64,000 nucleotides of DNA from Pyxicephalus adspersus (lineage: Eukaryota; Chordata; Amphibia; Anura; Pyxicephalidae), in assembly GCF_032062135.1 (NCBI RefSeq), contig NC_092859.1, positions 39,532,940 to 39,596,939 of the forward strand, read 5' to 3'. The position numbers and the translations under genes were made by a program. Shown here piece after piece: positions 25,436 to 38,262 of this stretch (position 1 is its first letter; each line of letters begins with the position of its first letter). A model generated the notes under the pieces. It had not been told where the DNA came from. It saw only the letters and a program-made list of their open reading frames with translations, and made no database searches.

Positions 25436-26653
25436 ATCTAGAATATATAGTATTTTACAGTACATATGTGAACCAAGAATATCTGTTTTCATGCAAATGA
25501 TTTCTATAAAGAATGTAGGTGTATATCATATGGTATTCTTGTTTAAGCTATTTGGATTTAGGTACAGATATCTCTTTTTTTTCATCCTAAACATGTATTG
25601 CAATATATGTAATCCAAAAGTAATTCTCTTTGTAATATTCAATTTTATTTTCAGTATTGGTGTAAAATCAATTCCAAAGAAAAAAACGTCAAAAAGAAAA
25701 ATCTAAAGTTGAAAGAACTTTAATGTGTCTGATTATACAATGATTAAAAGCAGGAGCATTCTGTTAAGAGATACATATTTTAAATAATTATGAAACTTTG
25801 ACAGATAGGACTCCAGAAACATTTTCTAAACTCAAAGAACTTTAATGCAATGGCGAACAATTATCCTGTCACAAATAATCTAAATTCTGATTGGCTACCT
25901 ACGGTTATAACACATGCTGAAAATTCCTTTTTAATAAATAGGACAAAGTGTTCTCATTAAATTTACGAAAAAGTAAACCTATGCCCAGATCATGCATACC
26001 TAAGTATTTTTGCATTCTAAACAATGCAAAAAAATTATTTTAAAACAAACTCTCAATTATCTCTGTATCTGTAAGTGGTGTAATTTGCAACTTTCACAAT
26101 ACAGTTCAGTTTTTGAAAAGATTTAGAAATAACATTTTTTTAATACAGAGCAGATCTTGGCAAGCTGTCAGGTATCCAATGTAACAAACAGCATGTGTTG
26201 TCAGAAAGTTGTCAGAAAGGACTAAAACTGAATTTTAGTGGCTGTATTTATAAAACAGGGAATCAGATGTTCCCTGAAACATTCCTTCATGGGAATCTTC
26301 CAGATCCATGTATTTTAATAGCAGTAATTATTCCTACCAGGGAAAGTTTGAGGAAATATCAGATTCACTGTTTTATAAATGTCATTTTTATCTTTGAAAA
26401 TGAATAACATTAAAAACAGCTAGTGAGGCCATGGATTGCTAATTATTACTTGGGATTAAGTTTATGTAAATAGGGTAATGTTCATATTCTGGACACAGGT
26501 ACACTTGAAGACCACAACATGTGTTTTTGTGTAGCAAATATGCAAAACTGAGAGAAAGAAAAAACACTTTCCCTAGAGTTGGTGCCATACCAATATGTAT
26601 ACTTATTCTCTAATAAAGCCATGTAGTGTGGGACTGAAATGGTGTCTATTAAG

Positions 26654-26654
<1 letters not shown>

Positions 26655-26696
<42 letters not shown>

Positions 26697-26715
26697 TCTG
26701 TGTGTGTGTGTGTGT
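26655..26715. repeat. (TA)n-(TG)n microsatellite
   Basis: A TA run, an ATAGATC break, then TG repeats, just beyond the candidate GM2A poly-A site. Confidence 0.95.
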
Positions 26716-26739
26716 TAACATTCTAACATGTTTGTGTAA

Positions 26740-26745
26740 TTTATT
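26740..26745 (-). terminator. Candidate GM2A polyadenylation signal
   Basis: AATAAA on the minus strand about 325 bp below the GM2A stop codon. A TA/CA microsatellite begins just beyond it. No transcript evidence is available, so this is only the nearest canonical hexamer seen. Confidence 0.3.
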
Positions 26746-27069
26746 TTTTAACACTGAACTGTAAAATTCAGGTCTGATCAGTGGACAGGTCAGAGGTGTA
26801 CAGGTCATGTAACAAAAATCCAGCCACTGACATTAGGTGACCCACCTAGTTCAGCTGCTGGTACTGGGGAAGCATTTTTATGTCTTAGTGGGTGGAGTAT
26901 AGACTGCAGATTTAAAATGAGCTGTATAAAATCTGATTTATGTACAGGCACCAGTGAGGAAGGCAGGGATGGGGATGACTGTTGGGAATAGAGTCTGGTA
27001 TTGTCAAAGATGAGTGAATCAATTGAGTGATGGAATATCTTCATTGTTCCAGTGAAATATTCACCCTTC

Positions 27070-27240
27070 TTACCACCACCAGGAGGAAGGTTCAGACAGA
27101 GTGAAAGAAAATTTGGCACATCCAATTTCCTGATTCTTGTGGCTCAGGATACCAGTTACTCTGTAGTTGCCCTCGGCAAGCCACGATGGCAGATTAAAGC
27201 TGGGGATCTTAAAATTGGTGGTGGGGAGACTGTAGGAGCC
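27070..27240 (-). CDS. GM2A: GM2A exon 4 and stop
   Basis: This exon encodes 56 codons plus TAA: SYSLPTTNF, LPSWLAEGNYRVTGIL, then EIGCAKFSFTLSE and an unusual tryptophan-rich end (SSWWW). The acceptor is TTTTTGCAG|GGC. The last conserved cysteine (IGC) is present. Confidence 0.94.
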   Translation of the reverse strand, partial: GSYSLPTTNFKIPSFNLPSWLAEGNYRVTGILSHKNQEIGCAKFSFTLSEPSSWWW

Positions 27241-30200
27241 CTGCAAAAAAAAAGAAAAAGAGAATCAATGAAAGAAAGAACAAGGGCGTTACTAGTGTAT
27301 TTTATTATTATCTTTATTTATATAGCGCCAACCCTACCATAGTCATATGTCATCAGCACATATTTTTTGTTTGAGGGGAAGCAAATTAAACCTAACTGCA
27401 TGTTTTTTGGAATGTGAGAGGAACCACACAAACACAGGGAGAACATATAAACTCCTTGCACATTGTGTCCTGGCCCAGATTTGAACCTGTGACCTAGTTT
27501 TGCAAAGGTGAGTGCTAGCCACTGTCGCAACTGTGCCACCCATACTATATAATTCAAGTTCTTTAAAGAGTACCTGTGCCTAGTCTAAGGGCTATTCACA
27601 CATCCTTAACAAGCGATGAATGAGTTTTAAACGATCCAATCACTGTGCAAACAAAGAAAGACAGTTTATACTTTGTTACTGAATGAGTTTGGCAGATCCC
27701 ATTCACTGATGTACCTTCTCTCCTCGGCCAATCACAGATTGCCTTGTATTTTCTGATTGAGGGAGAAGTACAAATGACAGGGTGTTTTAGTGAATGCGGG
27801 ATGTGTACAGCTTTTTTGGATTGTTTGGAATATGTCACTGCGTTAAAATGTATAGTATTTCCCAGCAAAACAATACAGCTACCTGCAAACTTTGAGATTC
27901 AAACCTGGGAGCTAGCACTGCAAAGGTCAGAGTGCTAACCTCTGAGCGACCTACCTGAACACTGTGCATACAGAAAGGGCATTTAGGATTTGTAGTTCTG
28001 GCAGTGTGCCTATATCAGTTAGAACTTCAGCTACCCCCACAAGACCCAGTAACATACATAGGTAGCTTGTCAATGTAAGAATAAGAACATGCAGAGGTGT
28101 TCTCCTAGTAGACTTAGCTGAAAACAGTACATTGCATTTCATGATCAACTTATACTTGCATTCCACATAATACAATGCCAACACCAACTTTCACTGTAAT
28201 ATATGTTACAATTATAAGTCATATACATCCAGAGGTGATTACTGTCATTTATGAGTGATTATCTAAATCAATAAAATAATAGTGGGTTGCAGGTAACCCT
28301 GCCAAATCTTTTGGGTATAAGCTACAGACGGGGTGCCCACACTTTATTGGCTTGCGAGCTACTTTTAAAATAACCAAGTCGAAATGATCTACCAACAGCG
28401 GTATTTGGACTTAATAACTCCTGTGCGTGGTAGAGTTTAATCTGAAAGGCAGGGCTCCGCGATCTAATTGCATTGCCTTTACGATCTACCGGTAGATCAC
28501 GATCCACCTGTTGGGCACCCCTGAGCTGCAGGATTTATATCTACATATTTACCCACAAGGCTTAGAATATACATTACTAACACAAAAATACTTACAGCCC
28601 TGAATGGACAGTGGCAGGGAAGTCCATAGGTCTTGAGGGGTCCTGGGCACTGCTGTCCTGGCTTAAAGAAGGCATCCAGCAGATCACAGACGTCATCATA
28701 GGTACAGCTACCGAAATGATCAATGCAAGGGGCAGTCAGCCATTCTCCAAACAGCTCCTTCTCAGCAGAGATTTTGATCTGTTTTTTTAGGAAGTGAAAA
28801 ACTAATGTCTGACTTAAAATCACAGTGTGAGAAGAAATGCCCATCCTTTTCAAATATTGCATGTGTCTAGCGTTTTTTTTTTTAAGATGGGCATCTCAAT
28901 AAAAGATACTTTTTATCAGCATTCTACCCACACAGTGGATTTGCATAGTTTGATATTATTATGATTAGTAATTTCCATAGCACTTTCTCTGCAGTGTTGG
29001 AAAAAGTAAGGTATTACAATAAAAAACATTATGTGGAACAGAATTTAAAATGAAATATTTGCTATGATATCTGCTGTATTATTATATGGTATTTGCTAAA
29101 TGATTTGCTATGTTATTTGGAACATGAAAATTGGTAACTGTGTATAAAAAAGCAGCAACAAAAAAAAATCTGTCTTTTGTCTGGAATTCCACCAGAAAAA
29201 TAACAGTGCAATTCCAAGTATGTGAGGGTGCCTAAGTACTCTTGTATGTATGTCTGCATTGTATCATCCATGGGCAAGTAAGATTTATCGATGCCAGTAC
29301 TATGCTGATCACTTTTCTCCCTGCTGGAGGCTTTGAGGAAGCAAAATCCTATGTCTACCAAGATGGTCTACACAGATACACAGTGCAGAACAATGGAGGG
29401 TTAGTACATGGGGAAAGATCAGCTGCATGGAGATCATAGGTAATATTGGCTACAAGTTTTCTGCCAACTGATCTCTTCTTTGTACAGCATCTAGGGCTCA
29501 TTTCCTCTTTGAAAACATAATTTCTGTAAAGCACCTAGGCTATCTATAGACACAATGAGATAGTGGTCAAATTATCTGACTATTGTACAATCTCTTTGTG
29601 GAAACGTCATGAACAATACTGATCATTTCTGTACAATGTATATGTTTGTGTCTTGAGCAAACACATTAGGATCATGGTGATGTAGCAGGAAGCCTGGCTA
29701 AATGTACTCCAGGTTCCATTGGCACCAAGACCATAGAGCAGGAAAGCACTGAATTCACCCACCAAACCAGATAGTGCCACTACGGCTGCAACATTTAGAT
29801 AGGTAGTATGGCTTTTTTTCCTAACTGTAACAGTAAAATAAAGAAAAAAAGATTGTACTGTATCTAAAAAAATGTAAGACTATGCAGCACATATATAACA
29901 AAAATTCTGATTGCACAGTTGCAATGACTGTTATATATAGCATTAAAAAGAATTGTAACATCTACATTGTTATTCAGCTACATCTTTTGGGTCAAGTCTT
30001 TTTTTTATTATACAAACTGTTCTGCATAGATTTATTGTGCTGGGTTGTTCAGGATGATACATTACCTGAAGAGGAGAGCTTAGTGGGACTTCAGTGTTCA
30101 ATACCACAGAGACGGTCACCTCTCCAGGGATGGATACAGGGTCAGGGCTAATAGACAGACTTTTGATTGTGCCCGGAAGCTTTCCTGAATCGCAGTTCTC

Positions 30201-31311
30201 CCAGGTGATACTTTTCACTTGCTGTGGGAAGGGCAGATTTAATTAATTTTATATTTTTTATTTTGAAGCTAAGGAAACAACATACCTTATAATTAACTTA
30301 ATGCTGTAGTCTAGGTCTAAATACATGATGCTAAAAAGAAACCTCTCTAGGTGAAGAATCAAGTTGACCAGTACATAGCAATCCAGGCTCCTACACATAC
30401 CGGGTCATATACCTAATCCATGACAACTTGTGCCAAACATCTATCTTAGCAGCTCATTGGCTCCTTATGATGCTTCTCTCTTCTTCACTCTAAACTCTGT
30501 TGTACAGGGACTGCAAAAGGCTATCAGATTGCATTCAGAAACCCACACTGTATTTTGAAAATACTATTAACATGATTTCCTAAATACAGAGCGGCAATCA
30601 TTTGTGTTTATATCTGCCTGGAGATCAGATTTAAAGCAGGATTAAAAAAAAATATAGACTTAAATAAATATTAGCTCTCCCAAACTTGAAAGCAAAGCTC
30701 TGGTTGCTTCAGTAAATACAAAAGTTACTGCCACAGCACAGTACAGCTCCATTCTGGCATCTCTAGATTTCAGAACTGAGGCTCTCATTCATAGCTGCAT
30801 CAGAATAAAACATTGGTGCAGTTAGAAATGAAAGCCCCAGTTCACACATCCAAAGTGTACTGTAGTGGATGCTGTACTGTGTTGCAGTATTTTAAAAATA
30901 AACTACAGAAACCTGAACATTCCCTGGTAATATATGCACAAACCAAACCAAGTGATCATTTATACAATTCTGCTTTAACCACACTGGCTTTTCAGAATCA
31001 CACATTAAAAAATTTAGGTGGGATGAAAAGTTTAGCACTTCAAGCACCCAAATAGGATACAACTTAGCAGGTAAGAGGAACAGATTTGGTTAAAAAAAGA
31101 ACATTACCTTTAAATGAGGAACATTTGGGAGCTATAGATTCTGTATAAGTCTGAACTGTGCAATGCAAAATATGCTTAGCTAGAAAATAATGAGCCCCAG
31201 CCGCCCATCACCGCTTACCGTAGCAAGATTCCAGCTCCTCCATTTATAAGCATTAGTGAAATGTGCAAGAGCTGCAAAAGCAACCAGAAAACAGAGAGCA
31301 AGCTTTGCCAT
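27070..31311 (-). CDS. GM2A: GM2 ganglioside activator, four coding exons
   Basis: The product is a lysosomal lipid-transfer cofactor that lifts GM2 ganglioside from membranes and presents it to beta-hexosaminidase A. Exons on the minus strand: 31219-31311, 30066-30221, 28596-28778 and 27070-27240. All junctions are GT-AG and all introns are phase 0; the spliced frame is 200 codons plus TAA. Residues 1-21 form a signal peptide (MAKLALCFLVAFAALAHFTNA). The ML-fold domain follows, with the family hallmarks SITWENCDSGKLPG, SPDPVSIPGEVTVSV, VPLSSPLQ, CIDHFGSCTYDDVCDLLD, LKTYGLPCHCPF and LPSWLAEGNYRVTGIL. Eight cysteines in the mature part match the four disulphides known in human GM2A. Length is close to the 193 residues of the human protein. 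The GEVT stretch has no Asn where the human protein, as I recall it, has its N-glycosylation sequon. The gene lies alone in repeat-rich DNA. I see no frame damage. Confidence 0.95.
27305..27545 (-). mobile_element. tRNA-derived SINE in GM2A intron 3
   Basis: On the minus strand it starts GGGTGGCACAGTTGCGACAG, then an A-box-like GTGGCTAGCACTC and a B-box-like GGTTCAAATC. The body has TGCAAGGAGTTTATATGTTC and TCTCCCTGTGTTTGTGTGG and ends GGCGCTATATAAATAAAG. This is the vertebrate tRNA-head SINE pattern with an L2-like tail. Confidence 0.7.
27838..27958 (-). mobile_element. tRNA-derived SINE head in GM2A intron 3
   Basis: The minus strand begins AGGTAGGTCGCTCAGAGG with a TTAGCACTCTG A-box region, then GGTTTGAATCTCAAAG (B box) and a short body. 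It is a partial copy and differs from the SINE at 27.3-27.5 kb. Confidence 0.55.
28328..28523. mobile_element. hAT-type MITE in GM2A intron 3
   Basis: A 196-bp element with ends ACGGGGTGCCCAC and (complement) CAGGGGTGCCCAAC, flanked by AGCTACAG/AGCTGCAG (7 of 8). The interior has GATCTACCGGTAGATC, a perfect palindrome. Confidence 0.82.
28596..28778 (-). CDS. GM2A: GM2A exon 3
   Basis: This exon encodes 61 codons with six of the eight conserved cysteines (APC, GSC, DVC, QQC, LPC, HC) and the diagnostic TYGLPCHCPF. The acceptor is AAACAG|ATC and the donor GCT|GTAAG. A 196-bp hAT-type MITE ends only about 70 bp beyond the donor, inside intron 3. Confidence 0.95.
30066..30221 (-). CDS. GM2A: GM2A exon 2
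   Basis: This exon encodes 52 codons, from QVKSITWENC to VPLSSPLQ, the first beta strands of the lipid-binding cup. The acceptor is CCCACAG|CAAG and the donor CAG|GTAATG. Both ends are phase 0. Confidence 0.94.
31219..31311 (-). CDS. GM2A: GM2A exon 1 (signal peptide)
   Basis: This exon encodes 31 codons: the hydrophobic signal peptide and the mature N-terminus YKWRSWNLAT. The donor is ACG|GTAAGC at 31218/31219. The start was chosen because it begins the only hydrophobic leader in frame and sits about 100 bp below a TATA-like box. Confidence 0.93.
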
Positions 31312-31410
31312 AGTTACTGCACTAAGGAGGAGTCCAGTCAAAGGTAACCAGCACAAAGAATTCAGCTCAGAATGTCCACTGAGGATTCATCCAGCCTACA
31401 TTCACTTCTC

Positions 31411-31420
31411 CTTATAAATA
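31411..31420 (-). promoter_or_regulatory. TATA-like box upstream of GM2A
   Basis: TATTTATAAG on the minus strand, 100 bp upstream of the GM2A start codon, is placed to give a 5' UTR of about 70 bp. The assignment is by position and motif only. Confidence 0.4.
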
Positions 31421-31879
31421 CATCCACCATCAAATAGGTACATACTGCAATCACTGCATATCAGTAGATAAAAGCAGAGCAGCTAGGAAAGAATCCAAGA
31501 AAAACACTAGGATTACAATCTCACAATCCAAATTAATTTCCTTATCATCTTTCTCCATAAACATGACCAGCCAATATTATGTTATTTCTGGCCAGCCCCC
31601 GTACTATTAGATTTTTTTATTCTATTTAATGATATCTGCATGTAAATTGTGGACTATGCTGCCCTCTACTGCTGAAAAACGGAACTGTAGAGAACTGGAA
31701 CTGCAGATAATATTATTGTCTATCAGTTTTTTTTCCCCATTTGTATTCAGTTTGGAAAGATTTCCCTTTATTTCCTGTCATAACCAGGGGTGTACTCATA
31801 AAAAAGAAGAGGGGGCACAGTACTAACCATGGCGAGCGCATCATTGTTATGGAAACGTGCCAGCCCCACTACACCCCTG

Positions 31880-32960
<1,081 letters not shown>

Positions 32961-32961
32961 A

Positions 32962-34990
32962 CTGGATACCCTAACTGGAAAAGCTAATGGAAGCCCAGGT
33001 ATACACTTACCCACCTTTATCCCAAAGTGCAACTCTACATTGTCATTTATAGTTCTTATTGTTATTTCTTTTGCCTGCAGTGATATGTAAAGGTCTCCCA
33101 GAACATTATTATTATTAATAAACTATATTTATAAAGCTCCAACATATTACACAGCAATATACATTACATAGGGGTTGAATGACGGACAGATACAACAAAT
33201 GACATAGGAGAAGGAGGGGACCCTGCCCAGAAGGGCTTACAATCTAAGCGGTGGGGAAAAATAATAACATCATATTCCAGAGACACTTGGAAAGAGCCCT
33301 AAATGAACATCACAAGGAACCCATTGAGGGCCCAAACTGCAATCGGCATCCACTGATGTGACATGGCTAAACACCTTGCACCAAGAGACATCGACAGACA
33401 ATGCTAGACTACAGGTATACAATTAAGTGTATGTAAATACAAGATTATACATTATATTAGAATAGAATATCACATTAATAAAGTAAAATAGACTGGAAAG
33501 TTAAATAGATCATTTATAATTAGATATATAGGCTAGAAAATGCGTGGATAAGATAGATAGCAGATAGAGGATAAAATAGAAAAATAGATAAAATTAGAGA
33601 AATATAAGATAACAATAAAAATTGATATACTATAGAAAAGCTAAAATATCTTGATTAAGCTAGATAAACAAATAGGTAAATAGGCCTTTTTGCCTCCGTT
33701 TCATTCTCGATTGATAATGTAACCCTTTGTCTGACATATAAATCAATCCTGTGCTTGCATTTGAAGATCCATGAGGGTCTGTAGTTGGAAAAATATTGGC
33801 CAGTATTGGTGTAGTGGGAACTTAAGTAAAATCATTGATATATTTAGGTCTTTTGAAGGTTGTGCAGAACATGTTAAACTTACATAGTAATTCATATAGA
33901 ACTACTTGATGCTACAGATTTACCTTGGCTGCTTTTTATCAATAGGCAGAAAGCCCAGGGGAGTGTAAATGCATCATAACATTCAGTATGGTCAAATGAA
34001 GGGCGCAACATCAATAGCTGTTGACTTGTGAAACTCAAATAAAACACTCAAATAAAAAGACATTCTGTTTTAGATAGCTCCTGACTGAAGGTAAGAATTG
34101 CAGCAAAAGGTGAAAGAAAAAGCTGTACATGAAACCATTGTCTGGAGGCTATCAATAAATGCCATTTTGTACCCCTTATATAAATTTCTGTTATCCTCAA
34201 CCTGCTGACATATATACCTAGCTGATTTTTTAATGTCCTAGCACATACAATGTTAGAATGGAAAGAAGGTGTACTCTCTTTCACGTGTAATATGTAATGT
34301 AAATAGTGGACGGCAACACAAAAAAATAAATAATTGATCATTCAAAAATGGAAAAGAAAGAACCATAAACGCAACAACTGCCACTGCAATATCACAATGT
34401 AATCCAAGGAATGGCACAATAATTCAATTTCCAAAAAGACTTACAAAGTTTATGTTTAACATTTTCAAAGTGCTGGAAACTTTTGTCCCAAAATATTAAC
34501 ATAGCTTTACAACAACAAAAAACTCTGGGCACCAACTCTACATAATCTTGATGATCAAACTATTAAGTAGGAAAGTAATCCAAGCAAAATAAACCAAGTC
34601 AACAGAGATAAGTCAAGCTACGGACATTTTCCAATACCCATTTGTTAAACAGAGGACAAAGTCAAAACATATGTTGGCCTAAATACTGAATGAATGAAGA
34701 AGTTTTAAGACAAGTCTCTGCTCATGGGCAGAACAATACCATTGTACAGTACAAAAAGCCTCCAAGTATATAAATCAGATTTCCTAAATGTTTACTTTCC
34801 AGAAAAACTAGCTGTATCTAAATACCATATGCTTTTGTAAAACAGACTAGTTGTTGTCTTTTGTATTTTTCTAGGTTTCCATATTTATTAGCATGACAAT
34901 ATTACAGCAGAACTTACAGTAAGTGAGGAGCTTTGGTAGCTTTTGCCATAATATGGAAATATGAGTAACAAACTTGTATATTTTAGTAAC
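32962..34990. other. No gene seen
   Basis: Holds the L2-type tail, then GATA/TAGA-rich degenerate sequence at 33.45-33.68 kb and featureless AT-rich DNA. Confidence 0.55.
33095..33246 (-). mobile_element. L2-type 3' tail, minus strand
   Basis: Reverse orientation copy of the tail seen at 20.2-20.4 kb: on the minus strand AAGCCCTTCTGGGCAGGGTC, then GGAGCTTTATAAATA and an AAT repeat. Confidence 0.7.
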
Positions 34991-34994
34991 CTAG

Positions 34995-35925
34995 AAGAGT
35001 GTTTCACAAGCTTTTAACATGGGGGAACCCTTGAAATAACTTTCAGGTCTTCAGGTACCCCTACTATAAATCCTATTCTCACAGCTCACAGTACATTAAT
35101 GTGGTGGTCGGTGAGAAGAATAGACAGCAAAAAACGTCATTATTCTCAGTGGTAAGTGAGGGGGGTTATAGAAGATCATAGACCTAATAACAGCATGCAT
35201 ACCAAGCTGCAATATCTAAAGCTAGCAAAATACTTCAGCAGAATACCAGTTCACAAAAAGGACATTGTGGAATTGGATAGAGTCCAGAGAAGGGCAACTA
35301 AACTAATACAAGGAATGGAGGAGCTCAGCTATGAGGAGAGATTAGCTGAACTGAATCTATTCTCCCTTGAGAAGAGACGTTTAAGGGGGGATATGATCAC
35401 CCTGTATAAATATATAAAGGGTCCATAGAGAACTCTCTTCCCTATTTTTCCCCATTATTCACTTTGAGATCATTACAGAGAACAAAAGGGCACTCTTTGC
35501 GTCTGGAGAAAAGAAGTTTAAGCTCTGGATAAGGAAGGGATTCTTCACTGTAATGTCTGTGAAAATGTGGAATCGGCTCCCTCAGGAAGTAGTTTCAGCA
35601 ACTACTATAGATTGCATTAAGAAAAAGCTGGATGTTTTTCTAGAAGCACATAACATAACTGGGTATTAAGGGTTTAAAGTAAAGATAACAGACTGTTGAT
35701 CCAGGGAACATCCGATTGCCTCATGGAATAAGGAAGGAATTTCTTTTCCCCTGTTGGAGAAAGTTGTACCAGGGTTTGTTTTTGCCTTCCTCTGGATCAA
35801 CTACGTCCATAGAGTTTTATATCTGGGACATGAATATTTTCCTAGTGGTTGAACTTGGTGAACTTATGTCACTTTTTTCAACCTGACCCTGACAGAACCC
35901 TGGTTGAGAAACTCTGGTCTAGAAA
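34995..35925. mobile_element. hAT-type MITE split by a CR1 LINE
   Basis: The left end (AGTGTTTCACAAGCTTTT, GGGGGAACCCTTGAAATAAC) and the right end (complement CAGAGTTTCTCAACCAGGGT) are hAT-like. Flanks ACCTAGAA and GTCTAGAA match at 6 of 8. The CR1 piece at 35150-35885 separates the two halves. Confidence 0.6.
35150..35885 (+). mobile_element. CR1-type LINE, RT C-terminus and 3' end
   Basis: The plus-strand frame encodes [20 protein letters not shown] and [20 protein letters not shown], the classic C-terminal end of CR1/Rex-type reverse transcriptases. The continuation to about 35880 is frameshifted coding and 3' sequence. It lies inside a hAT-type MITE whose ends are at about 34995 and 35925. 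Confidence 0.8.
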
Positions 35926-36219
35926 ATGGGAATGAGGTTATTTGCCTACATACTTTAAGCTAAAAAGTGTCTGTTCCATGAATCCAAAAGTTACCAGGTA
36001 TAGGCAAAGTATCAATTACAGGCAGTTTTACTGAGGTTGTTAATGTGTGAGACTTGAGATGTTTGTTTTGGTGCTACAAAACTTGTAATATTTCCTTTTT
36101 AATGTAATAGTGTGCAGGGGTAATATTAATATTCACTGAATAATAGATTATCGCTTTGAGCATTTTCTTTGGTGGTCATTATAGTTAGCTTGAACAAAAG
36201 CCAAAATGTCAACAATCAG

Positions 36220-38262
36220 ATACTGCAGGGGTCCATTTGAACTCATGTGTTGGAGCGTCCATCCAACTGGACCAGGTGGGTTTTATGCAATATAGGCAGG
36301 CAACTGATCATACGAGGTTCTGTCATGCATGGGTTAGGGGCGGTATTTTATTAACCTCCTACAGGCATTATATGATACTCCTGTAGCAAATATTTCTCTA
36401 GGGGGCTTTCTCTCCTCTAACAAAGCCATCAAAAGGGGTACAAGGCAAGACTGTCCTCTTTCGCCACTATTACTTGCCATCGCTCTTTGCTCTTTATTTG
36501 CAGATGATATGATATCATTATGTACGTAACTTCTCCGCAAATCACAATACCGATCCTGTTTAAACTACCAGATGCCTTTGCAGTCCTTTCTGGTCTCCAG
36601 TTGAATCGTATAAAATCCCAGGCCCCTAATATTAATGTTCCAGAGTCTCAATTGGCACTTCTGATGGAAAATTTTCTATCTCTGCTGGGAGGAAAACTCT
36701 CTACAATACCTGGGAATTCAGTTGACTCCCAATTACCAGTCCTTTTATCAGGCCAATTATGCTCTTATTCTCAAAAAGATTTCTGTGGATCTAAAGAGAT
36801 GGACCAATTCCCCCCGTCTCGGTTGGGCCAGGTAGCCTCAATCAAGATAAATGTCTTGCCCATGTCCCACTCTCGATTCTTAACTCCCTTCAATCCAAGA
36901 TCATGGGCAGGAGGAGCAAGATACAAAAAAATACCATGTGGGCTCCTAGACCCCAAGGCGAACTTGGGGTTCCACTCCTCAAACACTAATATATAGCAGC
37001 TCAAATCTCTCAACTTTCTCTTTCCATGTTACAGAGGATGAGACCTCATTGGGTTGATCTAGAAGAGTCTGCGTGCCCCCTAGGGGGAAATTTAAAGCAG
37101 TTCTGAATTGCCCTACCTTATCTCACTCACTACTGATTTAGGAACGGTATTTCAATGATGTATTGATAAAGGCTTCCATCGGATCAAGGATATTGTTGAT
37201 GTTCGAGACGTTTTTCATTTTGAAAATTTGGTTAGTAAAAAGGACCTTCGGAGAAAATAAATCGTTTGTCTGCTCAAAGATTAGGAAGGCTCCTCACCCC
37301 CTACTACATTTGAAAGTATTGCCTACACTGAGGGCCAAATTTCCATAATTTATGCTGTGCTGGCATCCCCAACGCACAAACTGAAATACACCGAGACATG
37401 GGCGAATGATTTAGGGATTGATTGGCCCCTAGAGGAATGGAATGAGGTGGCTTACTCTTTAGCTAAAATTTTGCTCAATTCTTCATTAATAGAAGCGAAA
37501 TATAAAGTTATTTTTAGATGGTACCTGGTTTCAGATAGGCTTGCTAAATGTCACCCTTCCGCCTCTCCCATGTGTTTCAGGGGTTGTGATGCTAGGGGCA
37601 CCATGGTTCATATTAGGTGGTCCTGTCCTATCGCCCAGGATTTCTGGTCTAAGATTTTTAGGCTGATTTCTAGAGTCACGAATAGAGATCTACAATGTAC
37701 TCTGAAGTGCGCCCATTTTAGCAAATGCGATGGGGGATGCCCTAAACACTCTTTGAAACTGATAAAAGTCATTTTGCTGGCTGCTTGTATCACACTGACG
37801 AAGACTTGGAAATGCAAAGTGATTCCACTAGATCCACTATTTGCGAAAATGAACTGGATCATGATAAATGATAGGCTCACGCACACACTCAATGACACTC
37901 TGGGAAAATTTGATACAATCTGGGATCCTTGGAAAGAATACAGCTCTCGCTAATATGGTGACCCTTTATTTCCCTACACTGGTTGATATAACAAGAGTTT
38001 TTCCCCCCTCTCCCCCCCCCCCTTTTACCTTCCCCATTTTTTTCCTTATCAGAATGGCCTTAGGGCTTACAGGGTTGCTTAACAAATATGCTAGCATTTC
38101 TTCTGTACCATTTTATTCTCCTGTAACATTGTCTCTGTTTCCTCTTGATAGTACTGATGAAGCTTGTTTGTCTATTTGGTATTCTTTATATGATTGTTAC
38201 TATTGGCATTAATGTTGTTATTTTCCTGTTATTTTTGAAAAACTTAAAAAAAAATTTAAATA
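36220..38262 (+). mobile_element. L1/Tx1-type LINE joined to a piggyBac remnant
   Basis: Plus strand: an RT segment with QVGFMQYRQATDHTR (36270 on) and FINLLQALYDTPVANISLGG, AIKRGTRQDCPLSPLLLAIA and a FADD box (to about 36510), then a jump to the C-terminal region. The 37357-37953 frame includes CFRGCDARGTMVHIRWSC. The A-rich tail (about 38235-38262) abuts piggyBac transposase coding sequence on the opposite strand, exactly after its SKRARF motif. Confidence 0.82.

Noticed and set aside
29242..29439. A possible extra GM2A exon in intron 2
   Set aside because: Exons 2 and 3 already join in phase and match the family without a gap. This frame has no family resemblance.
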